DNA of 7,441 nucleotides from Massilia sp. UBA2709 (GCA_002354135.1 DEKZ01000445.1:1-7441); one strand, 5' to 3'; shown: positions 1 through 5,679, numbered from the stretch's first letter. The notes: generated by a model from the sequence alone, not told the origin. Program-made: numbers and translations.

Positions 1-1
1 G

Positions 2-247
2 CGCCTGCCCGGCCCGATCCGCGCCGCCCTGCTCGCCGAGCTGCGCGCGGGGAACCAGCTGACCGGTATCGGGAGCAGCGGATGGCCGCGAGACGGCAGC
101 ATCGTCGTCAACATGCGCGAGCGCTTTTCCGCTGCCCGCCATGCGCCGCCGGCCGGCGTCACGTGGCGCGAAGTCGAGGACGCGCACTATGCGCGCGAGG
201 AACTGCGCCAGCAGGTTGGCGCGGTCGAGTTCCTCGTCATTACCTGA
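2..247 (+). CDS. C-terminal part of an unrecognised protein (partial)
   Basis: An open frame enters from before the window and runs 81 codons to a TGA at 245-247. I do not recognise the protein. The visible part is soluble and Arg/Ala-rich, with a stretch reading LTGIGSSGWPRDGSIVVNM at about residues 20-38 and a charged segment (REVEDAHYAREEL) before the hydrophobic end VEFLVIT. There is no membrane segment or catalytic motif I can name. G/C at most third codon positions supports real coding. The Gly-Trp-Pro plus Gly-Ser pattern resembles small uncharacterised proteobacterial proteins I have seen, but this is only an impression. No clear terminator follows, and the next gene starts 210 bases downstream behind its own putative operator. 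Confidence 0.6.
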   Translation, partial: RLPGPIRAALLAELRAGNQLTGIGSSGWPRDGSIVVNMRERFSAARHAPPAGVTWREVEDAHYAREELRQQVGAVEFLVIT

Positions 248-329
248 ATCACTCAACCGGATCCGCGTGGAGCTGGCGATGACGGCGCATGCCGGGACAG
301 GTCTGTGTGCCTCCACCCTGCACTGCCCT

Positions 330-367
330 TGGCCCGAAACTTTCCATTCTTGTCGCGCAGGTCAATT
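330..367 (+). promoter_or_regulatory. putative GlxA/AraC-type operator, site 1 (LLM monooxygenase)
   Basis: This site fits TGGC-N17-TGKC-N6-GYCA followed by TT: TGGC at 330-333, TGTC at 351-354, GTCA at 361-364. It matches the element upstream of the MBL gene at 28 of 38 positions without a gap, and shares the invariant core with the element upstream of the cysteine hydrolase. It starts 128 bases before the monooxygenase start codon, 30 bases further out than the other two sites. Two half-sites separated by about two helical turns suit AraC-type activators. Which regulator binds is inferred only. Confidence 0.6.
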
Positions 368-457
368 GTCCAGACTGGCCTTTCACACCATGATGGTGGA
401 TTGCGTGGAGCTGCCACATGCGCAGTCCACAGAGTCCACTCATTCGAAAGAACCATC

Positions 458-1549
458 ATGAGCACTTCGATTTTCGGCACCCGCCGCGGCAATGCACCAG
501 TCCCACTTTCCATCCTCGACTTCGCCATGGCCGGACGGGGTGTACCGGCGTCCGAGGCGCTGGCGGGCAGCATCGCGCTGGCCCGGCTGGTCGACCGGCG
601 CGGCTTCACCCGCTATTGGGTTGCGGAGCACCACGCCATGCCGGGCGTGACGACCTCCTCGCCCGCCATGCTGCTGGCCCGCCTGGTCGGCGAGACCCGC
701 AATATCCGGCTGGGCGCGGGCGGCATGATGCTGCCCAATTTCCCGCCGCTGGTCGTGGCCGAGCAGTTCGGCCTGCTGGCCTCGTTCGCGCCAGGACGCA
801 TCGACCTGGGCATCGGCCGCGCGCCGGGCACCGACATGCGCACCGCAGCTGCATTGCGGCGCGGGCAGGTCGGCGCCGAGGATTTCCCGGCTCAGTTCGA
901 GGAACTGCTGCACTTCCTGGAGGGCGACTTCCCGGATGGTCATCCTTTCAGGGAGGACGAAGTCTATGCCGTGCCCGGCCCCATCCAGGATATCGAGAAT
1001 GGCATCCCGCGTTCGTTCGAACGTCCGCCGGTGTGGCTGCTGGGCTCTTCCGACTACTCGGCGCGCCTCGCCGCACGACTCGGCTTCCCGTTCGCCTTCG
1101 CCGCCCACCTGGCGGACCAGAACGTGGTGGCCGCGCTCGACGTCTATCGCCGCAATTTCAAGCCCTCGGCGGTGCTGGAGCGGCCCTACGTGATCGCCAG
1201 CTTCGGGGGCATGGCGGCCGACGACGAACAGGAGGCCCGGCGCCAGGCCTGGGCCTATTCCCACGCGATGATGCGCATGACCACGCGCCGCTCCTTCGTC
1301 GTACCGACGCCGGAGGAAGCCGAGACGTATGACTACTCGGAGATGGAAAAGCACGTCATGGAGATGTGGAATGCCAAGATCATGAGCGGCACCGGGGAGC
1401 AGGTGGCCGACAAGCTCGCCACCTGGCAGCAGCGCGTGCATGCCGACGAGCTGATGATCCTGAACCTCGGCCACTCGCAGAAAGCGATCTACCGCTCGGC
1501 CGAGCTGATTGCCGATGCGTACGCCATGCCCGAGAACATCCTGGCATAG
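458..1549 (+). CDS. LLM class flavin-dependent monooxygenase/oxidoreductase
   Basis: A 363-residue protein of the bacterial luciferase-like monooxygenase superfamily. These are TIM-barrel enzymes using reduced FMN, or F420 in some lineages, usually with a partner reductase, and they act in the cytoplasm. Family hallmarks are visible: an N-terminal strand LSILDFAMAGRG (17-28), RYWVAEHH (52-59), SSPAML (67-72), IRLGAGGMMLPNFPPLVVAE (83-102), and FAPGRIDLGIGRAPGTD (110-126), followed by WLLGSS (193-198). This pattern is typical of the single-component alkanal-monooxygenase-like (MsnO8/YhbW-type) branch. The length is normal for that group. The ATG at 458 is preferred because the family's N-terminus begins about there, a weak GAAAG lies at 446-450, and the upstream extension of the frame overlaps the putative operator. 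The substrate cannot be told from sequence. It converges on the cysteine hydrolase 70 bases downstream. Confidence 0.92.
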   Translation: MSTSIFGTRRGNAPVPLSILDFAMAGRGVPASEALAGSIALARLVDRRGFTRYWVAEHHAMPGVTTSSPAMLLARLVGETRNIRLGAGGMMLPNFPPLVVAEQFGLLASFAPGRIDLGIGRAPGTDMRTAAALRRGQVGAEDFPAQFEELLHFLEGDFPDGHPFREDEVYAVPGPIQDIENGIPRSFERPPVWLLGSSDYSARLAARLGFPFAFAAHLADQNVVAALDVYRRNFKPSAVLERPYVIASFGGMAADDEQEARRQAWAYSHAMMRMTTRRSFVVPTPEEAETYDYSEMEKHVMEMWNAKIMSGTGEQVADKLATWQQRVHADELMILNLGHSQKAIYRSAELIADAYAMPENILA

Positions 1550-1568
1550 AAGCGGACAGGTGCGCACC

Positions 1569-1606
1569 GCGACTGGCGGGGCAACGATGGTCCGCCCGCC
1601 AGACGC
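1569..1606. terminator. inverted repeat between convergent genes, possible bidirectional terminator
   Basis: CTGGCGGG (1573-1580) pairs perfectly with CCCGCCAG (1595-1602) around a 14-base loop. The stem extends by GCG/CGC (1569-1571 with 1604-1606) after one A-A mismatch. It fills the 70-base space between two convergent stop codons, the usual place for a shared terminator. No T-run follows on either strand, so it is not a canonical intrinsic terminator. Confidence 0.4.
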
Positions 1607-1619
1607 ACTGCGCCTCCTC

Positions 1620-2168
1620 TTACGCCGACAGGTAGGCGTCGGTCGATTTCACCGTGCCATAGCCGAACTCGAATGCGGCCATCATGGCGGCATGCACGTG
1701 TGCCGCCGGCACCGTCACGCCGCCGAAGCTCAGGTCGAGCGTGGCGCAGGCATCGTGCAGCACGGTGACCGGGTAGCCCATGTCGGCTGCCGCGCGCACC
1801 ACGGCGTCGACGCACATGTGGCTCATTGCACCCACCACTACCACCTCTTCCACACCGTTTGCGTCGAGCTGTTGCTTGAGGTCGGTCTCGCGGAAGGAGT
1901 TGACGTAGTGCTTGACGATCACCGGCTCGTCGCCGACCGGAGCGACGGCCGGCTGGATCAGCACGCCGTCGGTGCCCAGCACGAACACCGGCGCTTCGTT
2001 ATTGACGAATTCGTGACGGATGTGGAACACCGGGACGCCGTTCTTGCGGCTGTCGGCGATCACGCGCGCAGCGTTGGCCGCCGCGGCTTCGATGCCAGAC
2101 AGCGGCAGTTTGCCGGTCGGCAGGTATTCGTTCTGGAGATCGACGACGATCAGACCGCGTTTCTTCAT
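1620..2168 (-). CDS. isochorismatase-like cysteine hydrolase
   Basis: A 182-residue cytoplasmic hydrolase of the isochorismatase-like superfamily, whose members include nicotinamidases, N-carbamoylsarcosine amidases and other amidases acting through a Cys-Asp-Lys triad. The triad is visible: Asp10 in LIVVDLQNEYLP, Lys86 in VIVKHYVNSF, and Cys119 in GAMSHMCVDA, which also matches the conserved loop before the nucleophile. The full length is typical. The ATG at 2168 puts the first beta strand and Asp10 in their usual place, and an AGGA lies 7 bases upstream; the longer open frame to 2267 would run through the putative operator and is rejected. It lies downstream of two same-strand GlxA-type regulators, a common pairing. 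The substrate is unknown. True isochorismatase activity is not implied, since no siderophore genes are visible. Confidence 0.92.
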   Translation of the reverse strand: MKKRGLIVVDLQNEYLPTGKLPLSGIEAAAANAARVIADSRKNGVPVFHIRHEFVNNEAPVFVLGTDGVLIQPAVAPVGDEPVIVKHYVNSFRETDLKQQLDANGVEEVVVVGAMSHMCVDAVVRAAADMGYPVTVLHDACATLDLSFGGVTVPAAHVHAAMMAAFEFGYGTVKSTDAYLSA

Positions 2169-2228
2169 GATGTTTTCCTGGTGGTTGGACAGAGAAACCT
2201 CATTGTCGGGGTTTATCACCGCCGGGCG

Positions 2229-2266
2229 AAGTGGCGCTGCCGACATCTTGCGGGTTGAAACCGCCA
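2229..2266 (-). promoter_or_regulatory. putative GlxA/AraC-type operator, site 2 (cysteine hydrolase)
   Basis: Read on the minus strand, TGGC (2266-2263), TGTC (2245-2242) and GCCA (2235-2232) then TT (2230-2229) have exactly the spacing of the sites before the monooxygenase and MBL genes. The first base lies 98 bases before the hydrolase start codon, the same distance as at the MBL gene. The N17 segment differs from the other two sites, so a different paralogue may bind here. A GATAAA at 2217-2212 is a possible -10 hexamer. Confidence 0.55.
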
Positions 2267-2290
2267 ATCGACTGCCTCAACGAACACACC

Positions 2291-2352
2291 CTACTCGGCC
2301 AGGGCCGCCTCATCCCGCCGCGCGCTGAAGCGGCGGCGATATTCGCCGGGGG
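2291..2352 (-). pseudogene. out-of-frame C-terminal tail of the first GlxA-type regulator
   Basis: In a frame one base away from the regulator's reading frame, the minus strand encodes RMVGLTPGEYRRRF, the classical end of an AraC DNA-binding domain, then SARRDEAALAE and a TAG at 2293-2291. Adding one base between 2371 and 2370 (so that Phe306 is followed by His-Arg-Met) joins it to the regulator and gives a 332-residue protein, normal for the family. The run GLTPGEYRRRF starts in the region shared with the present terminal codons and continues through this stretch. Confidence 0.75.
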
Positions 2353-3288
2353 TCAGACCGACCATGCGGTGAATACCTTGCGGAAGGCGCTCGGGTCGTT
2401 GTACCCCACCTCCCAGGCCACGCGGTCGGTCGGCGCATTACTGAACTGCAGCAGTTCGCGGGCGCGCCCGACGCGCAGGCGCTGGCAATACTCGGTCGTC
2501 GTCATGCCTGTCGCCTTCTGGAAGCGCCGCAGGAAGGTGCGCTCCTCGAGCCGGGCCTGCGCCGCCAGGGTCGCCAGCGCGATGTCCATGGCCTGGGTCG
2601 CCTGCAGCCAGTGCTGGACCCGCAGTGCGGCCGCGTCCCCATGCGTCAGCTTCGGGGAGAACACGCTGTAATAGCGCTGCTCGCGCCCGGGCGGATCGAC
2701 CAGCAGCATGCGCGCCGTCTCGATCATGACCGTCGGGCCGAGCAGGCGGTCCACCAGGCGCAGGCCGAGGTCGGTCCACGCCATCAGGCCGCCCGCGCTG
2801 ATCACGTCGCCGTCATCGATGACGAGCCTGTCGACATCGACGCGCACATCCGGGAAACGCTCCTGCAGCTGGTTCGCGTAGGCCCAATGCGTCGTCATCG
2901 GGCGCTGCGCCATCACCCCGGTCTCGGCCAGCAGGAAGGCCCCGGCGCATACCGAACCGAGAACGACGCCGCTTCCGTGCTGCTCGCGCAGCCACGACGT
3001 CAGGGAGGCCGTTGGCGCGACATCGGCGGGCTCGGCGAGCGTCGGCGGAACGATAAGGGCGGTGAGCACGGACCCGGCGCTCGCCTCGTTGTCGAAGACA
3101 CGCACGGGCGTAGCCTCAGGTTCGTCCTGGCGCCAGTGCGTGATTCGCAAGGAAGGACCGGGTTGCTGTGCATACGATGCGGCGATGCGATTCGCAACGC
3201 CGAACAGGTCCGTCAAGCCGAGGACGGACGCCTGCTGCACGCCTGGATAAAGAACCAGGCCTATTTCGATCGATTGCGCCTGCGTCAT
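2353..3288 (-). CDS. GlxA family AraC-type transcriptional regulator, frameshifted near its C-terminus
   Basis: A 311-residue reading as sequenced. The N-terminal half is a DJ-1/PfpI-like (class I glutamine amidotransferase-like) sensor domain from IEIGLVLYPG (7-16) through the nucleophile-elbow-like GSVCAGAFLLAETG (111-124, Cys114) and MTTHWAY (131-137), to ISAGGLMAWTDLGL (163-176). The C-terminal half is an AraC domain with a first helix-turn-helix at about 235-256 (ending RTFLRRF) and a second at about 285-306 (YNDPSAFRKVF). After Phe306 the frame slips: the product ends TAWSV instead of the conserved R-x-VGLTPGEYRRRF, which is present one frame away. It therefore lacks the motif closing the AraC signature and is probably impaired unless this is a base-calling error. 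The ATG at 3288 gives a normal family start; its ribosome site is weak. It lies 51 bases beyond the stop of the second regulator and 122 bases before the cysteine hydrolase gene if the tail is restored, so it is the obvious candidate controller of that gene. Confidence 0.85.
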   Translation of the reverse strand: MTQAQSIEIGLVLYPGVQQASVLGLTDLFGVANRIAASYAQQPGPSLRITHWRQDEPEATPVRVFDNEASAGSVLTALIVPPTLAEPADVAPTASLTSWLREQHGSGVVLGSVCAGAFLLAETGVMAQRPMTTHWAYANQLQERFPDVRVDVDRLVIDDGDVISAGGLMAWTDLGLRLVDRLLGPTVMIETARMLLVDPPGREQRYYSVFSPKLTHGDAAALRVQHWLQATQAMDIALATLAAQARLEERTFLRRFQKATGMTTTEYCQRLRVGRARELLQFSNAPTDRVAWEVGYNDPSAFRKVFTAWSV

Positions 3289-3339
3289 GTGTGGGCCCCG
3301 CCTTTGCTGTTCGTGGGATGATCGACTGCTGCGCCGATG

Positions 3340-4233
3340 CTAATCGATACCGCTCTTGTCCTGGCCGAACGTGCGGCGCCAGTCCCGCGGGCTGACCTGG
3401 AAGCGGCTCTTGAAATGCTGCCGGAACGATACCGGCGTCTGGAAGCCCGCCATCTCGGAAATCCTCTCCACCGGCAGCGAGGTGGTCTCGAGCAGTTCTC
3501 GCGTGCGGCGCAGGCGTTCGTTGACCAGCCAGTCGACGAAGCTCATGCCGGTCGCCTTGCCGAAGTGGCGGGTGAAGGTGCGGCGGCTCATCGATGCGCG
3601 CGCCGCCAGGTCGTCGATCGTGTGCTGCAACTCCAGGTTTTCACGCAGGTAGTCGAGCAGGCGGTTGATCTGCGCGTCCTGGGTCGACACCGCGACCGGC
3701 TGCTCGATGAACTGCGCCTGCCCTCCTTCCCGGTGAGGCGGAATCACCATCGTGCGCGCGATCTTGTTGGCCGTTTTCGAACCATGGTATTCACGCACGA
3801 TGTAGAGGCAACAGTCCAGCCCTGCCCCGGTTCCCGCGGACGTGATCAGCCTGTCTTCTTCGACATAGAGCGCATTCATGTCGAGCTTCACACAAGGAAA
3901 ACGCAGGCAGAAATCCTGCTCCGCCATCCAGTGCGTGGCGGCGCGCTTGCCGTCGAGTAGCCCCGCATAGGCAAGCGCATACGCGCCGTAACACAGTCCC
4001 ACCACGTGGGCGCCACGCGCGTGCGCACGTCTCAGCACACCGGCCAGGTCGGGGTCCGGAGGCGCGTCCAGGTCGTGCCAACCCGGCACCACGAGGATGT
4101 CCGCCGATTCCGCCAGTTCCAGCCCACCATCGGGCTGCACCGACAATGCGCGCTCGGCCGCCAGGGGCCGCGCGCCGGAGGACACGATCTTCAGGTCGAA
4201 CAGCCGCCCTTCCGGCAATTCGGAGTTGAACAC
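3340..4233 (-). CDS. second GlxA family AraC-type regulator, N-terminus cut off by an amber codon
   Basis: From a GTG at 4233 the frame gives 297 residues. They hold most of a DJ-1/PfpI-like domain (ADILVVPGWHD at 44-54, GLCYGAYALAYAGLLDGKRA at 79-98 with Cys81, ATHW at 99-102, ITSAGTGAGLD at 130-140), then a complete AraC domain: first helix-turn-helix ending SRRTFTRHFGKATGM (216-230), second with ISEMAGFQTPVSFRQHFKSRF (258-278) and the closing QVSPRDWRR. The GTG is a poor start. It has no purine-rich site ahead of it and begins inside the first helix of the sensor domain, losing its first beta strand. The natural start is the ATG at 4311, but a TAG at 4275-4273 interrupts that reading. The gene is thus either a pseudogene, dependent on reinitiation or suppression, or misread here. 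It is divergent from the MBL gene, the usual arrangement of a regulator and its target. Confidence 0.82.
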   Translation of the reverse strand: MFNSELPEGRLFDLKIVSSGARPLAAERALSVQPDGGLELAESADILVVPGWHDLDAPPDPDLAGVLRRAHARGAHVVGLCYGAYALAYAGLLDGKRAATHWMAEQDFCLRFPCVKLDMNALYVEEDRLITSAGTGAGLDCCLYIVREYHGSKTANKIARTMVIPPHREGGQAQFIEQPVAVSTQDAQINRLLDYLRENLELQHTIDDLAARASMSRRTFTRHFGKATGMSFVDWLVNERLRRTRELLETTSLPVERISEMAGFQTPVSFRQHFKSRFQVSPRDWRRTFGQDKSGID

Positions 4234-4311
4234 CAGGTAGGGAACGGCAAAGTGAAAGGGGCTGAAATTCGGCTAAGCGATCAGCGCGACGACAGGTAAT
4301 GCAGTGGACAT
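4234..4311 (-). pseudogene. displaced N-terminus of the second GlxA-type regulator, with in-frame amber stop
   Basis: From the ATG at 4311 the same reading frame as the regulator gives MSTALPVVALIA, a TAG at 4275-4273, then PNFSPFHFAVPYLV running directly into the downstream protein. This is what a GlxA-type sensor domain looks like at its start: a first beta strand, then a Pro-Phe helix leading into the Val-Phe segment. The stop stands where a hydrophobic residue is expected; one base change from TTG (Leu) would create it. Restored, the protein would be 323 residues, a normal family length. Confidence 0.78.
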
Positions 4312-4331
4312 GGCGTGTGGATGGCGGGCGA

Positions 4332-4369
4332 TGGCCCGAAAGTTTCGCAACTTGGCTTACGGGTCAATT
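4332..4369 (+). promoter_or_regulatory. putative GlxA/AraC-type operator, site 3 (divergent regulator/MBL promoter)
   Basis: TGGC (4332-4335), TGGC (4353-4356), GTCA (4363-4366) and TT (4368-4369) repeat the spacing of the other two sites. The match to the monooxygenase site is 28 of 38 ungapped. It lies in the 118-base divergent space between the natural regulator start (4311) and the MBL start (4430), 98 bases before the latter, so a bound regulator could control both directions. A TCTAAT at 4369-4374 is a possible -10 hexamer without a good -35, as expected for an activator-dependent promoter. Confidence 0.6.
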
Positions 4370-4429
4370 CTAATGGAAGGGCCCCTCGACCACAATGCTG
4401 CCTCCAACAACCACTCGTGGAACGACCAC

Positions 4430-5320
4430 ATGAAAACGATGAAGACCGTTTGCGCAATCGCGATTGCCCTCACCCTTGGCGCCACCGGCACCCCGGCGCT
4501 GGCAGCTGGCGCTGCCGCCGCCCCGGCCGAGAAGACCGTGCAATTCCAGCAGATCCGCAATGCGACGGCAAAGATCAGCTACGCCGGCAAGACCTTCCTG
4601 CTCGATCCGCTGCTGGCGAAAAAAGGCGCCTACCCGGGCTTTGACGGCACCTTCCGCAGCGAGCGCCGCAATCCGCTGGTCGAGCTGCCGATGCCGGCCC
4701 CGGACGTCCTGGCCGGCGTGGATGCGGTGATCGTCAGCCATACCCACCTCGACCACTGGGACGGCGGCAACAACGGGTTCATTCCGAAGGGGATTCCGCT
4801 GTTCGTCCAGCATGAAGCCGACGCGAAGATCATCCGCGCACAAGGCTTCACCGATGTACGCATCCTCGGCGAGAACACCCTGTTCGAGGGCGTGAAGCTG
4901 ACCAGGACCGGCGGCCAGCACGGCACGGACGAGATGTACCGCAAGACCCGGATCGCCGAGTTCCTGGGCACGGCCATGGGCATCGTGTTGCAGGCCCCGG
5001 GCGCGAAAACCGTCTACGTCGTCGGCGACACCATCTGGCGCAGCGAAGTCGACCAGACCCTGGCCAAATTCAAGCCCGACGTCGTCGTGCTGAACGCGGG
5101 CAACGCGCGCCTGGTCGGTTACACCGGCTCGATCATCATGGGCAAGGACGACGTGCTGCACGCCGCGCAAGCCGTGCCGAACGCCACCATCGTCGCGTCG
5201 CACATGGACGCGATCAACCACATGACCCTGAGCCGCAAGGAACTGCGGGAGCACGTGCGGCAGCACGGCATCCAGGACCGCGTCCGGATTCCGGCTGACG
5301 GCGAAATGCTGAAGTTCTAA
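4430..5320 (+). CDS. exported MBL-fold (UlaG-like) metallohydrolase
   Basis: A 296-residue metallo-beta-lactamase-fold protein. The N-terminus is a typical Sec signal peptide: Lys at 2 and 5, a hydrophobic core VCAIAIALTLGATG (7-20), and an Ala-x-Ala type cleavage region around 23-27, so the enzyme probably works in the periplasm. Metal-binding motifs are visible: HTHLDH (104-109), His164 in TGGQHG, Asp200 in YVVGDTIW, and the late histidines 258 (ASHMD) and 264. The sequence after the signal (FQQIRNATAKISYAGKTFLLDP) and the DTIWR segment fit the UlaG-like/beta-lactamase-superfamily-2 branch rather than true beta-lactamases. The substrate is unknown. ATG 4430 and ATG 4439 both give a usable signal peptide; 4430 is chosen as the first. 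No strong Shine-Dalgarno is seen. It is divergent from a GlxA-type regulator and carries the shared upstream element. Confidence 0.9.
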   Translation: MKTMKTVCAIAIALTLGATGTPALAAGAAAAPAEKTVQFQQIRNATAKISYAGKTFLLDPLLAKKGAYPGFDGTFRSERRNPLVELPMPAPDVLAGVDAVIVSHTHLDHWDGGNNGFIPKGIPLFVQHEADAKIIRAQGFTDVRILGENTLFEGVKLTRTGGQHGTDEMYRKTRIAEFLGTAMGIVLQAPGAKTVYVVGDTIWRSEVDQTLAKFKPDVVVLNAGNARLVGYTGSIIMGKDDVLHAAQAVPNATIVASHMDAINHMTLSRKELREHVRQHGIQDRVRIPADGEMLKF

Positions 5321-5324
5321 GTCC

Positions 5325-5353
5325 TGGCGCCCGGTCCGGCCGGGAAGGGGCCA
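5325..5353 (+). terminator. weak hairpin after the MBL gene
   Basis: CCCGG (5330-5334) pairs with CCGGG (5340-5344) around TCCGG, and TGGC (5325-5328) can pair with GCCA (5350-5353) outside it. It begins 5 bases after the MBL stop codon. No T-run follows, so termination here is only possible, not shown. Confidence 0.3.
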
Positions 5354-5372
5354 CCGATGCAGGGCTTGGCGC

Positions 5373-5399
5373 AAAAAAAATGCCCACTGGAGGCGGGCA
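5373..5399 (-). terminator. intrinsic terminator, minus strand
   Basis: On the minus strand TGCCCGC (5399-5393) pairs with GTGGGCA (5387-5381), seven pairs including one G-U, around a five-base CTCCA loop. It is followed directly by eight T (5380-5373). This is a textbook Rho-independent terminator in that direction only; on the plus strand the A-run precedes the stem and only a broken T-rich stretch follows. Confidence 0.8.
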
Positions 5400-5453
5400 C
5401 GGAATCTATTTTCCTGGAGGAGAAAGTAGAGGAGACAAGTGAATGATGCTGCA
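5373..5453 (-). ncRNA. candidate small RNA with three anti-Shine-Dalgarno motifs
   Basis: A minus-strand intrinsic terminator at 5399-5373 has no gene ahead of it on that strand within the window, since ilvD runs the other way, so a short minus-strand transcript is implied. A TTTATAT at 5467-5461 could be its -10 region and would place the start near 5453, giving about 80 nt; no clear -35 is seen. The transcript would carry CTCCTC (5434-5429) and CTCCTCC (5422-5416) in apparently single-stranded sequence, and CCTCCA (5393-5388) at the terminator loop. These are complementary to Shine-Dalgarno sequences, as in known anti-SD-type sRNAs such as alphaproteobacterial CCUCCUCCC RNAs. Promoter, 5' end and function are inferred. 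Confidence 0.5.
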
Positions 5454-5638
5454 GCGCGGCATATAAATCCAATCGCATTTGGTGATATCCGAGATACGGC
5501 AGCCAGATATCCGGGTGGCGACCGGACGTCCGACCTGTTCGCAGGACTCTCCCTGCCCGCGCGGACCGGCCTTGCTCGAACTTGCTCCAGCGCTCTTCGA
5601 TACGTCAAACGAATCACAGAGGATGCAATCATATATTA

Positions 5639-5679
5639 GACAAATCAGTTGTCATACTGCACCCTATCGTTTTCATATT
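5639..5679 (+). promoter_or_regulatory. probable ilvD promoter with overlapping inverted repeat
   Basis: TTGTCA (5649-5654) is a good -35 match. A loose -10 (TTCATA at 5672-5677, or CATATT at 5674-5679) follows at 17-19 bases, in the most AT-rich part of the gap. GACAA (5639-5643) and TTGTC (5649-5653) form a perfect inverted repeat with a five-base spacer overlapping the -35, a possible repressor site. The predicted leader would be only about 20 bases, leaving no room for an attenuator. Confidence 0.4.

Noticed and set aside
305..457. Longer N-terminus of the monooxygenase frame (open from 305)
   Set aside because: The extension crosses the conserved upstream element and adds 51 Arg/His/Ser-rich residues absent from the family's normal start.
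440..1567. Long minus-strand open frame (375 codons) opposite the monooxygenase
   Set aside because: It is a shadow of a high-GC gene: His/Arg/Gly-rich with no domain pattern, while the plus strand has clear family motifs.
1620..2168. Naming the hydrolase as a true isochorismatase (entB) or nicotinamidase (pncA)
   Set aside because: Only the superfamily triad is visible; there is no ArCP domain, no siderophore or NAD-salvage context, and no diagnostic metal-site motif.
1509..2258. 249-codon plus-strand frame over the cysteine hydrolase
   Set aside because: It is antisense to a gene with an intact catalytic triad, and its composition is His/Arg-rich shadow sequence.
4304..4429. Longer N-terminus of the MBL frame
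   Set aside because: It would bury the signal peptide internally and overlap the divergent promoter and operator.
5325..5400. CRISPR, IS or attachment-site structure in the MBL-ilvD gap
   Set aside because: There are no repeat-spacer units, no terminal inverted repeats with target duplication, and no tRNA end; only short hairpins are present.
5439..5639. 66-codon plus-strand frame with GGAG upstream
   Set aside because: It has no protein-like conservation or hydrophobic pattern, starts with GTG, and its purine-rich leader is better explained as the complement of CUCC motifs in the candidate sRNA.
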